Shown here piece after piece: positions 42,353 through 52,055 of a DNA stretch of 64,000 bases. Position 1 is the stretch's first letter. Each line of letters opens with the position of its first letter. The DNA comes from Capnocytophaga leadbetteri. Its GTDB lineage: Bacteria > Bacteroidota > Bacteroidia > Flavobacteriales > Flavobacteriaceae. The DNA lies in contig NZ_QBKG01000005.1 of the NCBI RefSeq assembly GCF_003054025.1, positions 1-64,000 of the forward strand. Direction: 5' to 3'. Made by a program: the position numbers and the translations under genes. The notes beneath the pieces were generated by a model. That model had not been told where the DNA came from and searched no databases. It saw only the letters and a program-made list of their open reading frames with translations.

Positions 42353-45022
42353 TTATTTATTTTTCTTATTTTCAACTCCTTTGAATACTTTATTTGTAAC
42401 ATATACTCTTATTTCAGGATTCTCTTTAGATATTACTTTTTCTGTTTTCATTCCTTCTATGGCTTCCCTTGGCTCTATAATAAAGCGAATAGATTTCTTT
42501 TTTAAAGCTGGTATTTTATCTATAAATTGGTCTTCTAAACTTTTTGAACCATCTTCAGGTCTTTTTTTACCACCAGTAGTTAGACATCCTTCAGCATCGT
42601 GTGGGCTAAAACTATGTATTCTGATAGCTTGCCTTACACCGTCTACTCCTCTAATCTCATCTAGTTTAGGATTATCGGATACTTTTAACCTATGCTTTTT
42701 TTTCCCATATCCTTCGGGTTTATACGACAACCAATATGTGCCAGGAGGTGTTTCATTTCTGGAACCATACCTTTTATCACTTCTTGGTTTTTTATCTTCT
42801 ATCTTCCACGCATCTCTTGCTAATTCAAATGTATCAGTGGGCTCTAACACATCTTTGTTTTTTATATAAGTTTCATAACTTATTCCATTATAAATGTTAA
42901 CTTTATACATATAATATTCTCCTCGTCCTCTACTTATTTCACCTAAAGAAGTTGTTTCTCCAGTTAAAACAACAACAGCATCATCTTCTTTTTTCTCTTG
43001 TACCTTAATTTTCTCAATAGCAATTCTTCTTACTTTTACAGGAGAAAAATTTTCTTCCATATGAGGTAGAGAAGGTTCTTTAATAAGTACTATTTTTGCG
43101 TTAATTCTGTAATAATCAGTATAATCCTTGCCGTCTAGTTTGTATTCAGAACGTATCATCACAGCGGAAAGAATGATAGTTCCATTATTATATTGGGTAA
43201 ATTTTGTTAAGTCAATAGGGAGGATAGCTTCTCCTTTATCATTTATAGCTACTTCTTTTTGGCAAAGAGATTTTCTATAGTATGAATCCCAATTCATACA
43301 CTGTCTTGTGGTGTCACTAACATTTTCCAAAACACAAACCCTAATTTTCCGACTTACCATATTTATGGCATATATTTTAAGGAAAATAGAAGTACTTAAT
43401 TCCTGTATATCATATTTTACGGTATCTCCTTCATCACAAAAATAGGTGTCTACTATTTCTGAGTCAGGAACAATAGTTAGATGTTTGGCCAATTCAGCTT
43501 CTGAATTTCCTATATGAAATTGGGAATCAACAGATTTTACTTTGAAAAATAGTTTACCTTCTTCGCTTAAAGAATCCTTAATCTTCTCTTTGTGGTCTCT
43601 AGTTAATACAAAAGGAATGTATATATTTTCTTTATTTTCAACAAGTTGATAATTTGAAGTAATCCAATCATCAGCTGAAGCCTTATCATCATCATATACA
43701 TCTACTATAACTTTCTCTCCTAGTAGATCTTGATGCTTTACAAAAGCATATATTTTTTGATAATAGCCTGCCTTTTCTAAAATATTTCCAGTAGCACCAT
43801 CCTTGTCTATCCATTGAGCAGTTTCGGGAAATATCTTAGGTTGAATAACATTAACATCTTCTTTTACTTCGCCCTTTTCATCAAAGATATAACATTTTAC
43901 TTGAAACTTTCCTCCTTCTTTGAAAGTGTAATCAAACTTAAATCCTGTGCCTCTTCCTATTGTTTTTTCATCTTTGATAACTTCCCAATGAATATTTTCA
44001 AAATCATCTAAATCTTTGAAAATCATATAGTCATCTTCCTTTTTAGTGTCTTTTACCTCAAATGTAACTTTTTTTCCGGCTAATACGGGTCTCTTAGAAA
44101 CATCAAATTTATTAACCTTATTTTTAGCCACTGAAAACTCACAAAAAGCAACAGCTTTTTTATCTGTACTATTTTTGAAAACTTCAACCTTATTATTATC
44201 TTTTTTACAATTGGCAATTATCTCTCGAGGTATCTCAATTTGAGCTCCTTTTGCATTTAAGACTTTTCCATTGAGTTTCCAAATAAGGGTAGAAGTATCT
44301 ATTGCAGTATCTTCTGCTAATACAGAGTTTTTCTTGTTAAACTTTAATTTTAGAGATTTATTAGGGCGAACAAATTTTACTTTTTCAGGAATGATTGTGA
44401 TTTCGGCAGAAGAATTTTTGCTAATAGATTCTTTAAACTTTTTTACTTCTTCCTCAAAATTTTCAACCACTCTCATTGAAAATTCGAATGTTCTATTTCC
44501 AAATTTTACAATAACAGTATAGGATGACCTATTTGTGGCATTATATGAATATTCATTCTCCTTTCCTTCTCTTATGATTTTTCCACTTGAAGTTCCCCCT
44601 ATAGGTGTCACTTTCACAAGATGCAACAATTTATCTGAAGTAGGAAGAACATCATCTTTAAACTTTAGTCTGAAGGTAACTTTTGTTCCTTTTTTTACTA
44701 TATAAACGTTGTTTTTAAAATAGGTATTAGCCCTTTCAACACATTCAATTCCTTCTAAAACAGGTTTTCCTACTTGAACTTGAGTAGCAGTACTTTTATT
44801 GATCTCATCTCGTTTTCCATAGCTCACAATAGTATATTCTCCAGCTTTCTCAAAAATATGTGAGAACTCTGTTCCTATCTGTTTTTCCTCCTTAACGATA
44901 TGATTGTCATCACATTGGTTACCCTCATAGACAATCCACGAAGTAAGTCTTCTGTCCCCTTTTTCTAATTGGGCAGAAAACGTTACTTTTTGTCCTTCTC
45001 GTATGTATTGTTTGTTGTCCAT
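42353..45022 (-). CDS. Large T6SS effector with L,D-transpeptidase/DUF5675-like C-terminus
   Basis: An 889-residue protein without signal peptide. About the first 650 residues are repeated Ig/PKD-like beta domains (FEKAGEYTIVSYG, FKEGGKFQVKCY). The last 170 residues look enzymatic: TPPGTYWLS, then RIHSFSPHDAEGC with H803, D809 and C813, close to the His...Cys pattern of YkuD L,D-transpeptidases and of DUF5675. It would act on the peptidoglycan of a target cell. It lies directly after the PAAR-like gene and before a lipoprotein immunity candidate. The fold assignment is by motif only. Confidence 0.65.
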   Translation of the reverse strand: MDNKQYIREGQKVTFSAQLEKGDRRLTSWIVYEGNQCDDNHIVKEEKQIGTEFSHIFEKAGEYTIVSYGKRDEINKSTATQVQVGKPVLEGIECVERANTYFKNNVYIVKKGTKVTFRLKFKDDVLPTSDKLLHLVKVTPIGGTSSGKIIREGKENEYSYNATNRSSYTVIVKFGNRTFEFSMRVVENFEEEVKKFKESISKNSSAEITIIPEKVKFVRPNKSLKLKFNKKNSVLAEDTAIDTSTLIWKLNGKVLNAKGAQIEIPREIIANCKKDNNKVEVFKNSTDKKAVAFCEFSVAKNKVNKFDVSKRPVLAGKKVTFEVKDTKKEDDYMIFKDLDDFENIHWEVIKDEKTIGRGTGFKFDYTFKEGGKFQVKCYIFDEKGEVKEDVNVIQPKIFPETAQWIDKDGATGNILEKAGYYQKIYAFVKHQDLLGEKVIVDVYDDDKASADDWITSNYQLVENKENIYIPFVLTRDHKEKIKDSLSEEGKLFFKVKSVDSQFHIGNSEAELAKHLTIVPDSEIVDTYFCDEGDTVKYDIQELSTSIFLKIYAINMVSRKIRVCVLENVSDTTRQCMNWDSYYRKSLCQKEVAINDKGEAILPIDLTKFTQYNNGTIILSAVMIRSEYKLDGKDYTDYYRINAKIVLIKEPSLPHMEENFSPVKVRRIAIEKIKVQEKKEDDAVVVLTGETTSLGEISRGRGEYYMYKVNIYNGISYETYIKNKDVLEPTDTFELARDAWKIEDKKPRSDKRYGSRNETPPGTYWLSYKPEGYGKKKHRLKVSDNPKLDEIRGVDGVRQAIRIHSFSPHDAEGCLTTGGKKRPEDGSKSLEDQFIDKIPALKKKSIRFIIEPREAIEGMKTEKVISKENPEIRVYVTNKVFKGVENKKNK

Positions 45023-45031
45023 AATTGTGAT

Positions 45032-45844
45032 TTAATCTTCTATTTGTTTGATAGTAACATTTTTAACTACTGGAAAAGCTAGTTCTTTCTTAGGCATTTC
45101 TATAGCAGGATTTACAGCATTTACTTCTAACGGGGTAGTGTTTTCGGAATGTTGTAATAGTACACTATCTGTTTGTCCGTGTTTGGCAATAGTTATCTTA
45201 CCTCCTATCATACATTGTAATTCTGAAATTTCTGTAAGCGTATTTTTGCCTAATACTTTTGTACCTTCATAAGTTTTACTCCACTTAGGGGCAAACTGTG
45301 GTGAGCAAGGTAAATTCCCTGAAGAAGAAGGTTTCAAAGTACATTTTCCAAAAGTCATCGCTGCTGGAATAAAAGTTTTATCATCTTCAGTCGCTACATA
45401 TTTATCAGATTGTTCATTAAATGTAATCATCTTATGAGAGGTTACCCGAAGTGTAGCCTGTTGTGGAGTTTCTGCTTTATCACAAATACACTTAGCTCCA
45501 TTTACCACATAATATTTATCATCATGTTCACTATTCCCTTCTTGCTTTTGTTGTTCAGCAGCAGCTTCTTTCTCTTTTTCTTCTTGTTGTTTTTGCTCTT
45601 CCTCTCGTTGTTCTTGTTTTATTCCATCTTTAAAAGGAATTTCTCCATTAAGTTCTCTTACCTCCTCAGATGAAGGAATTAATAAGGTTATGTTAGAGTG
45701 CAACTCATTACCTACCTGACTATTGAAGTCGGCACGCTCATTATGATACTCTTTAAGCTTCATTGGGTCTTTCAAGCCTATTTGTTTAGCTATAGAAACA
45801 TAAGTATCTTTACGCTTTACTGTATATTCTGATGACTCTTGCAT
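45032..45844 (-). CDS. LysM-DUF4280 PAAR-like spike tip protein
   Basis: A 270-residue protein. Residues 1-55 form a LysM domain (YTVKRKDTYVSIAKQIG), residues 80-100 a Gln/Glu/Lys-rich coil, and the rest a DUF4280 domain (YYVVNGAKCICDKAETPQQ, CSPQFAPKWSKTYEG, LQCMIGGKITIAKHGQ). DUF4280 proteins are PAAR-like and cap the VgrG spike, carrying effectors. It lies ten bases before the 889-residue effector gene, which is its likely cargo. Confidence 0.8.
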   Translation of the reverse strand: MQESSEYTVKRKDTYVSIAKQIGLKDPMKLKEYHNERADFNSQVGNELHSNITLLIPSSEEVRELNGEIPFKDGIKQEQREEEQKQQEEKEKEAAAEQQKQEGNSEHDDKYYVVNGAKCICDKAETPQQATLRVTSHKMITFNEQSDKYVATEDDKTFIPAAMTFGKCTLKPSSSGNLPCSPQFAPKWSKTYEGTKVLGKNTLTEISELQCMIGGKITIAKHGQTDSVLLQHSENTTPLEVNAVNPAIEMPKKELAFPVVKNVTIKQIED

Positions 45845-45849
45845 AATCT

Positions 45850-46662
45850 TTATTTTTTTGTTAGCGTTAATTTTTGGTCGTATAGAAAAATATTTTCAAC
45901 TTCAATAGTTACATTGGTCTCTGAATACTTTACTCTTCCTGTTTTGCCTGTATAATCTGTTTGATGCACAAAGTTAGTATACATCTGTACATTTTCCTGT
46001 TCAATTTCTACATAGTATTCTTGGTTATGGATATATGTGATTACTTTATCCATCATCTCTTGTGCATTTGCTATTTTGGGTTCATAATATATTTGGTTGC
46101 TTTCTGTTCTTTTTTCTATGTCTCCTTTCCAAAAAGACAATCCTATGGGGAGGATATTCCATAACAAAGGATAACCAGTATCAGAAACAAACTTTCGTAT
46201 GCTAAAACTCAATGCTTTTACAATATGCAACTGCTTTATGAACTCCCTTAGTTTTTCTGGAGTATCTGTTGCTTTAAAAAAATGTGAGCGGATATGTTCT
46301 AATCCTTCTCCCTCATACGTTGTTAAGAGTTCATTATCTACTTGTTTTATACGTTGTTGTATTTCAGAGATGTTAGCTACAAAAAGCACATAGTCCTTGA
46401 CCTTGCATTTCAGAGGAAAAATAGCTTCCATATACTTATGTGATATAGATAAGAATTTAGTATCTATTTCCTCCCCATTTACTAAAAACTGATTTCTCTC
46501 AATCACCACATCATAAGTAGGCTTTTTCTCTGTCTTTACAAAGATATTATAGGTAAGAGTAGTGTTATATTCCTGTTCTCCTATTTTTAATGTAAGTATA
46601 TCTTCAACGGCATAAGTAGCAGTTGGGAATAAATTAGGTGTATTGATGTAGTTATTTGTCAT
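45850..46662 (-). CDS. T6SS-associated protein of unknown function (possible effector adaptor)
   Basis: A 270-residue soluble protein, not recognised. I start at 46662 (MTNNYINTPN); an in-frame ATG at 46680 adds six residues. It contains beta-rich ends and a helical middle. It sits just before the PAAR-like gene (5-base gap), the place where loading chaperones or adaptors are often encoded. That role is a guess from order. Confidence 0.55.
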   Translation of the reverse strand: MTNNYINTPNLFPTATYAVEDILTLKIGEQEYNTTLTYNIFVKTEKKPTYDVVIERNQFLVNGEEIDTKFLSISHKYMEAIFPLKCKVKDYVLFVANISEIQQRIKQVDNELLTTYEGEGLEHIRSHFFKATDTPEKLREFIKQLHIVKALSFSIRKFVSDTGYPLLWNILPIGLSFWKGDIEKRTESNQIYYEPKIANAQEMMDKVITYIHNQEYYVEIEQENVQMYTNFVHQTDYTGKTGRVKYSETNVTIEVENIFLYDQKLTLTKK

Positions 46663-46837
46663 AATAAATTTTAGGAACATTATTATCTTTTTCCATTATA
46701 TTGTCATTTGTCAAATAATCCCAAATTACCTGTTAAGTAACTGTTCTGCTAAAATAATGTGCAATTTGATTTATAATAATCGTATCTTTTTGTGAATATA
46801 CAAGATGAAAAGTAAAATGCATATGCCATAAGATATC

Positions 46838-47629
46838 TCATTCCCATTCTTCTTTTAAAATTATATAAATACGTTTTTTACTAAGTATGTTGTATTTTCC
46901 GTTTTTATAAAGCTGATATACAATCTCAAAAAGTGATCCGTCAATTACATCATAATAGAAAAGGTTGGTTACAAAATAATCTTTCTCTTCTTTTATAATA
47001 GTAGGTGTCATTGTATCTGTATATATTTTATAAATTCCTTTTTTTTTACATAATTCATTAAAATTATCATCAGGGACTACATATTCCATTAAATACAAAA
47101 AATACAAAGCCTCTTCCTTTGTTTCAATAGGAGTTAATCCCTTTACAGCTGCTTTTTTATCCCATAGTTTAAACTTGTTTTTGTGCTGCTCTACAATACC
47201 CATTGCTATAAAAGCATTTGCAAATCCATATCTACGTACTGATAACCAGTAAGGTATTTCTCTTTTGTGTTTTTTTAAATAATCATTATTATAACCCACC
47301 CAAATGCGACTTTCAGCTTCATATAAAGGATTTCCTTTTTTACTTTTTCTATAAGCATATCTATCCACTCTTAATAAATTGTTTTTTTCAATTATAGGCA
47401 TTATTTTTGCCTCAAAAGACATAGGTATAGAATCTACTTTGTTTTTATAGAAATCAAAAAGTGTAAACCTTTCATTTATAGCAACAAATGAGACGTTTTC
47501 TAACTTAACTTCTTTTTCTTCTGAAGGAAGTATTGTAAGTTCATAACCGAAGTGCTTAGGGAAATACTCTTGTGCTGATACAAAACAAAAGATATTAAAA
47601 AAAATATAAAGAAGCAGTCTTTTTTTCAT
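46838..47629 (-). CDS. Exported protein, putative immunity to the metalloprotease effector
   Basis: A 263-residue protein with a signal peptide (cleavage after VSA, about 19) and no other known domain. The mature part is basic and rich in Tyr/Phe. It starts two bases after the stop of the metalloprotease gene, the usual order for effector and immunity in T6SS loci. A periplasmic location suggests the protease acts there. No direct evidence. Confidence 0.6.
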   Translation of the reverse strand: MKKRLLLYIFFNIFCFVSAQEYFPKHFGYELTILPSEEKEVKLENVSFVAINERFTLFDFYKNKVDSIPMSFEAKIMPIIEKNNLLRVDRYAYRKSKKGNPLYEAESRIWVGYNNDYLKKHKREIPYWLSVRRYGFANAFIAMGIVEQHKNKFKLWDKKAAVKGLTPIETKEEALYFLYLMEYVVPDDNFNELCKKKGIYKIYTDTMTPTIIKEEKDYFVTNLFYYDVIDGSLFEIVYQLYKNGKYNILSKKRIYIILKEEWE

Positions 47630-47631
47630 TT

Positions 47632-49086
47632 TTATTTTTCTATATAATTATTAATTTCATATTGCATAACGCCCCATTGCCAACGATAAAATGATTTTTT
47701 AGGAATTTCTACTTGGTTATAACGTATATAGTCATCCATAAAATTATCAGTAGATCCATGTTTGAAAGTAAAATATTTGTATTTCTTCATTACTTCATAA
47801 TCTTTTATGTAGTCTTTTTCTTCTTCCGTTGGATCTGTTTTTTGTTTATTAGAATTATAAATTTCTTCATTTATCAAAAGTTTATAGATTTCTGATAGCC
47901 CTAGCAAATGCCCTATTTCGTGTACTGTGGTCATTCTTTTATCATAACCTTGGTAAAGGATACAGCAATTCTTTTTAGTGGGAATGACATTTGACTGTCC
48001 TCCTCTTCCTCCTTCTAACATAAAATATTTACCCTTATAATTACTATCTAATTCAGTTTTATATTTACAAATATATTTATACACTTTGGTCTTATTTCCA
48101 TTTTTATTAACTTCTAATTCTTCATAGATATCATACCCTCCATAAGTTTTAGGTTTATTAGGTATGTATTTTATAAATTGAATTCTTTCTACATTGAGAA
48201 TAAAAAGATTAACTCCTTTATTTGGTTTTGCGTATATTTTTTCTAAAATTTCTAAGGTATTCTCATTAGCTACAATTCTCTCTGTACGATTATAAGCCTT
48301 TTTAAAATCCTCATTATCACTTTCATCAAGGAAGCTTATAGCTCCTATCGAAAGTAATTCTTCTATACTTTTATTTAAAGTGTCCGTTTTTACACTTGTT
48401 TTTATAAATGCTTGTTGGAAAGATTTTTCATTAAAAATCTTTTCCATTTCAGAAGCAGAAATAGGTCTGCTCTCTATACCATTACCCTCTATATTAATAA
48501 TTGTAACTGGTAGATGATATTCAACATCATTTTTAGCCACATTAAGTTTTCCTACTTCCTTATTGTCTTTATTAAGAACGGGAATACATATATCTTTAGT
48601 TAAAGATTTTGAACAAGTAACTGTTACTAAAAATTCTTTTCCTTCCTTTTCCTTTTTTTGAATATTCTTTAATTTTATTTCATTAGGTTCAAAACTAATA
48701 CTTTCAGTAGTAGGAATTTTAATAATATCCTTCCTACTCAGTTTTCTTTTTATATTTTCTAACTTCAGTGCCAGTTTTACATCTTTTTGTTTAGGTAACA
48801 TACTAAACCAAGGAACAAAATATTCTTTATCCTTTAATAATTCTACTTTTTCATTTTTCTCACAATCATAATATTCTTTTTTTAACTCCTCATAATTATT
48901 ACAAATTGTACTATAGTCATCACGCATCCAATCAAAACCAAATTCTCCATAATAGTCTTCTGGTCTTCTGAAATGGATAAGGTAATCAGGCTCTTCCTTT
49001 TTCTTTGATTCAGGAGGGGTATGAACCCATAGTCTGGCTATGGATTGTTGTCCTGTTTCTTTTAGTGTTATTCTTATACCTGCCAT
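47632..49086 (-). CDS. Zincin metalloprotease, putative T6SS effector
   Basis: A 484-residue protein without signal peptide. The N-terminal half is of unknown type. The C-terminal part has the zinc motif HEIGHLLGLSE (H389, E390, H393, with E399 at the third-ligand place) and a Met-turn-like TDNFMDD about 45 residues later, followed by a WQWGVM segment, as in metzincin-like peptidases. It lies between a VgrG-linked gene and a secreted immunity candidate, supporting a role as an exported toxin. The target is unknown. Confidence 0.75.
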   Translation of the reverse strand: MAGIRITLKETGQQSIARLWVHTPPESKKKEEPDYLIHFRRPEDYYGEFGFDWMRDDYSTICNNYEELKKEYYDCEKNEKVELLKDKEYFVPWFSMLPKQKDVKLALKLENIKRKLSRKDIIKIPTTESISFEPNEIKLKNIQKKEKEGKEFLVTVTCSKSLTKDICIPVLNKDNKEVGKLNVAKNDVEYHLPVTIINIEGNGIESRPISASEMEKIFNEKSFQQAFIKTSVKTDTLNKSIEELLSIGAISFLDESDNEDFKKAYNRTERIVANENTLEILEKIYAKPNKGVNLFILNVERIQFIKYIPNKPKTYGGYDIYEELEVNKNGNKTKVYKYICKYKTELDSNYKGKYFMLEGGRGGQSNVIPTKKNCCILYQGYDKRMTTVHEIGHLLGLSEIYKLLINEEIYNSNKQKTDPTEEEKDYIKDYEVMKKYKYFTFKHGSTDNFMDDYIRYNQVEIPKKSFYRWQWGVMQYEINNYIEK

Positions 49087-49089
49087 AGT

Positions 49090-49548
49090 TTAGTTGTTTC
49101 TTTGTTCTATTATTTTTAGTTTGATGTGCTCTATTTCATTGTTTTGAAAAACGTATCCTTTGAGAATATCATTCTTTAAATGTTCTCCATTATATTCAAA
49201 ATCTATTTCATTATCAGTTAGGTCTAAATCAGCTTCTTTTCCTGCGAGATTTACACCTTCTATTACTAAATAGACTTCTTGTCCTATCTCTCCTCTATTT
49301 CCCAAAATTTTATCATTGAGGTCAGTAAAATAACTCATAATAATTTTAGGTTCTTCTTTATCAACTGTGCTATATTGTACACCTCCATTTAAACCTTGCA
49401 TTATTACTTTTTGGGCACTTATCAAGTTTATTTCATCAGTAGCTCTGATTGTTATTTCTTCAGCTTCTTCATAAGAAGTACCACTGCTTATAGTATAAGT
49501 GTCACGGACTGTGATGTATATGTTATTAGCTTTCTTAAAAATTCCCAT
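49090..49548 (-). CDS. VgrG-linked small protein (possible adaptor)
   Basis: A 152-residue soluble protein without a recognised domain. The first half (ATDEINLISAQKVIMQG) recalls the short-repeat beta-helix found at VgrG needle ends; the rest is acidic. It starts 11 bases after vgrG and ends three bases before the metalloprotease gene. It may link the spike and the effector. This is inference. Confidence 0.55.
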   Translation of the reverse strand: MGIFKKANNIYITVRDTYTISSGTSYEEAEEITIRATDEINLISAQKVIMQGLNGGVQYSTVDKEEPKIIMSYFTDLNDKILGNRGEIGQEVYLVIEGVNLAGKEADLDLTDNEIDFEYNGEHLKNDILKGYVFQNNEIEHIKLKIIEQRNN

Positions 49549-49559
49549 AGCTTTACTTT

Positions 49560-51479
49560 TTAATGTGAACTACCTTGCTCGCCACTATTAGATTTTACAG
49601 ATTTTTCACTTTGTAAAATCATATTTTGCTTGGTGCTCACTACGGTTATTTTATCAGAATGAGAGTCGCTCTTCTTAGCTTGTATGCTTCTTTCGTTTTT
49701 AGAGATTTCACCTCTTACATTAGAGTCTTCTCGTATATCACCAGAAGCAGATTGAGAAATATCTTTACCTGCTATATCTACCATATTCACCCCTGCATTG
49801 CTAACAATGTTTAAAGAAGCTGTTGAAAATATATTTTTATTTGCATTTAAATTAATATCTCCGCCCGCTTTGAAAGTAATATCTTTTGGAGCACTTACAT
49901 TGATATTTCCTTGTCCGTCCATTAAATAGGTATTACCACTGGGGTCTTCTATAAATACACTACCTTCAGCATCGTCAAAGATAATTTTAGTACCTGAACG
50001 AGTATGTATCACTTTCTTATCATTTCCTGCTGTGTGGTATTTGCTAAACTCCTTTCCGTTGTAATTAGAACCTACTACAAACGGACGCTCGGCATTTTGG
50101 TCTTCAAAGTCTACCCATACTTCTTCGCCTATTTCAGGGATGAAGTAAAAGCCTTTGCCACCTCCTGCATGAGGTTGAACCACGCGTATCCAAGGGGTTT
50201 GGGCTTGGTATTTTTCTTGCCAGATAAACTGTACACGCACGCGTCCCCAACCTTCAGGGTCGTTGTTGTCAATCACTCGGGCTGGTTGTTGTTCGGCTCG
50301 TGGGAGGGCTTGTTCATCGTAATAATAGGCTACAAATACATCGGGGATGGCTACAAACTCATTGTAATAGATGCCTTCTCCCTGATAATGAGTTACATCA
50401 ATTACGCGATAAGTCTCCATTGGTAAGTCATTGATGTCCTTTAGCTTGACAAAACCTCCAATGCACACATGAGGATTTCTGCTCTTACCTCTGACTTGCA
50501 TTAGTTGTTCTCTGCTTTCTTTTTCTCTTTGTACAGCATCTCTGAGGTAATCTCCTCTAAACTCATCGGGTAGAGCACCATAAGTCTGATCGGTAGTCTT
50601 AGCAAATACTTTCTCTGAGGCTTTGATAGCGGTAAATTGGAATGGATTTTCTTTGTACTGAGGTTCTGTCTCGCTACTACTTTTGACCTCTGTTCGGGTC
50701 ATTTGCGAGTTATAAGAGAGGTAGTTAAACTTTTGAGGTTTGAGCATTAGCTCAAATTCAACTTCCCTAAGGTCACCTCCTTCATAAAGGGTTACAGTTT
50801 TCTGTGCACGACTACCAAAAATAAATTGAGTGCCATTATAGTAGAAAAACTCACCATAACGTTTGGCAAGGCGTTGGATAAATTGATAGTCGGATTCGTT
50901 ATATTGTACAGTATAAGGGATTTTCTCTTCGTTATTAATAAGCCCTTCTATATGGATTTGTGATTCTTGAGGGTATTCCTCTGTAGCTTCTTTGATGATT
51001 TCAGGGAGCGTTTTATTCTCGTATGACTGGCAAGTTTTTCCTCCGTCTAATACGATACTTGGAGCATATCCTGAAATGTGCAACTTACCATACCCTCCTC
51101 CTTGATTTTTCTTATTGCAGATATTGGCAATTATTCCTCTAAAAGTATAGATAACACTTCCAAATTGATGAAAATGAATAGTAATATTTTGTCCTAAGAG
51201 CTCTTGCGAGTTTTTCATTACTTGCCCTTTGAAGTCGTCAATAGCAGTGTCATTAACGATAATAGTAAACTCATCGTGGGCATTGGTATGTTGGGTGAGA
51301 TGTGTTTCAAAAGTGGCATTATCCAAGAACCCTTTACCATCAATGGTAAGGGTAACCATCACTACAGGATTAGCTTTGTCCACTAAAAAGTCTTGAAAAT
51401 TTTTCACTGAAGCAAAGTGGGCAAGATCATCAGGGTGATTGGTGCGATATTCTGTGAATTGTTCATCATTTGTACTCAT
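49560..51479 (-). CDS. tssI: Type VI secretion spike protein VgrG (TssI)
   Basis: A 639-residue protein with the gp27/gp5-like VgrG organisation: an N-terminal gp27-like part, an OB-fold (PEGWGRVRVQFIWQE, GGGKGFYFIPEIGEEVWVDF near 420-450) and a C-terminal needle rich in short Asn/Ser/Gly repeats (GDINLNANKNIFSTAS). It punctures the target and carries PAAR and effectors. It lies between the TssD genes and the effector genes. Confidence 0.9.
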   Translation of the reverse strand: MSTNDEQFTEYRTNHPDDLAHFASVKNFQDFLVDKANPVVMVTLTIDGKGFLDNATFETHLTQHTNAHDEFTIIVNDTAIDDFKGQVMKNSQELLGQNITIHFHQFGSVIYTFRGIIANICNKKNQGGGYGKLHISGYAPSIVLDGGKTCQSYENKTLPEIIKEATEEYPQESQIHIEGLINNEEKIPYTVQYNESDYQFIQRLAKRYGEFFYYNGTQFIFGSRAQKTVTLYEGGDLREVEFELMLKPQKFNYLSYNSQMTRTEVKSSSETEPQYKENPFQFTAIKASEKVFAKTTDQTYGALPDEFRGDYLRDAVQREKESREQLMQVRGKSRNPHVCIGGFVKLKDINDLPMETYRVIDVTHYQGEGIYYNEFVAIPDVFVAYYYDEQALPRAEQQPARVIDNNDPEGWGRVRVQFIWQEKYQAQTPWIRVVQPHAGGGKGFYFIPEIGEEVWVDFEDQNAERPFVVGSNYNGKEFSKYHTAGNDKKVIHTRSGTKIIFDDAEGSVFIEDPSGNTYLMDGQGNINVSAPKDITFKAGGDINLNANKNIFSTASLNIVSNAGVNMVDIAGKDISQSASGDIREDSNVRGEISKNERSIQAKKSDSHSDKITVVSTKQNMILQSEKSVKSNSGEQGSSH

Positions 51480-51562
51480 AAGATTCTCTTTTAAAGGGTA
51501 ATTTTTGGGAATAGTTTAGTTTAAATACATTGCTATTTAATTCTGCAATAAAAAAACATTTT

Positions 51563-51958
51563 TTATAGATTCATTTTCCATTGCTTTTCAAAAGTAACTC
51601 CGCCAATGATAAGTTGTTGTGCAGATATAATAAGCTCTATTTGCAAGGGTTCAGTACTATTTGCGTTAAAGTCTTCTATAAAGTTCACACAAAATGCCTT
51701 CTTGAAGACAAGTTCTTGCAGCTTACTCATAGCATCACGGCGATAGTAGATAATCTTACCATCTTTGGTCTCATTATTATCTCTCATCCACTTAAAGAAG
51801 TCTGGTTCTCCTGTACTTTCTAAGCGGAGATGTATTTCACCTCCTGTAGGCATTCCTTCAGGTAAGCCCGTTCTATCTCTACTTTGAGAAAGTTCATATT
51901 TGCAGGCTAACACATTGTAAGTTTTTCCGTCTAATTCTAATCTAACTTTGAAAGACAT
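51563..51958 (-). CDS. tssD: Type VI tube protein TssD (Hcp), divergent copy
   Basis: A 131-residue Hcp-fold tube protein of the Bacteroidetes type, with YELSQSRDRTGLPEGMPTGG and GEPDFFKWMRDN as family marks. It is more divergent than the two copies that follow upstream and sits next to vgrG, so it may be a specialised cap or cargo-binding Hcp. A terminator-like hairpin separates it from the other copies. Confidence 0.82.
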   Translation of the reverse strand: MSFKVRLELDGKTYNVLACKYELSQSRDRTGLPEGMPTGGEIHLRLESTGEPDFFKWMRDNNETKDGKIIYYRRDAMSKLQELVFKKAFCVNFIEDFNANSTEPLQIELIISAQQLIIGGVTFEKQWKMNL

Positions 51959-52013
51959 ATCTATATTTTTTTAGGAATTATACTTTTGTTTTTATTCTTG
52001 TCTGTTTTAAGCA

Positions 52014-52047
52014 AAAAAGGGCAACTCCCAAAAGAGCTACCCTTTTT
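52014..52047 (-). terminator. Hairpin terminator after the second TssD gene
   Basis: AAAAAGGG and CCCTTTTT, with an inner CTC/GAG pair and small mismatches. Transcription on the minus strand runs into a T tract. Confidence 0.6.
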
Positions 52048-52055
52048 CTTAATTT

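Noticed and set aside
42297-42869. 190-codon plus-strand frame opposite the large effector gene
   Set aside because: It overlaps two minus-strand genes with clear family features and has no promoter.
45410-45673. Plus-strand frame with long Phe/Leu runs opposite the LysM-DUF4280 gene
   Set aside because: It is the complement of the Gln/Glu/Lys-rich coil of the real gene; the hydrophobic run is an artefact of composition.
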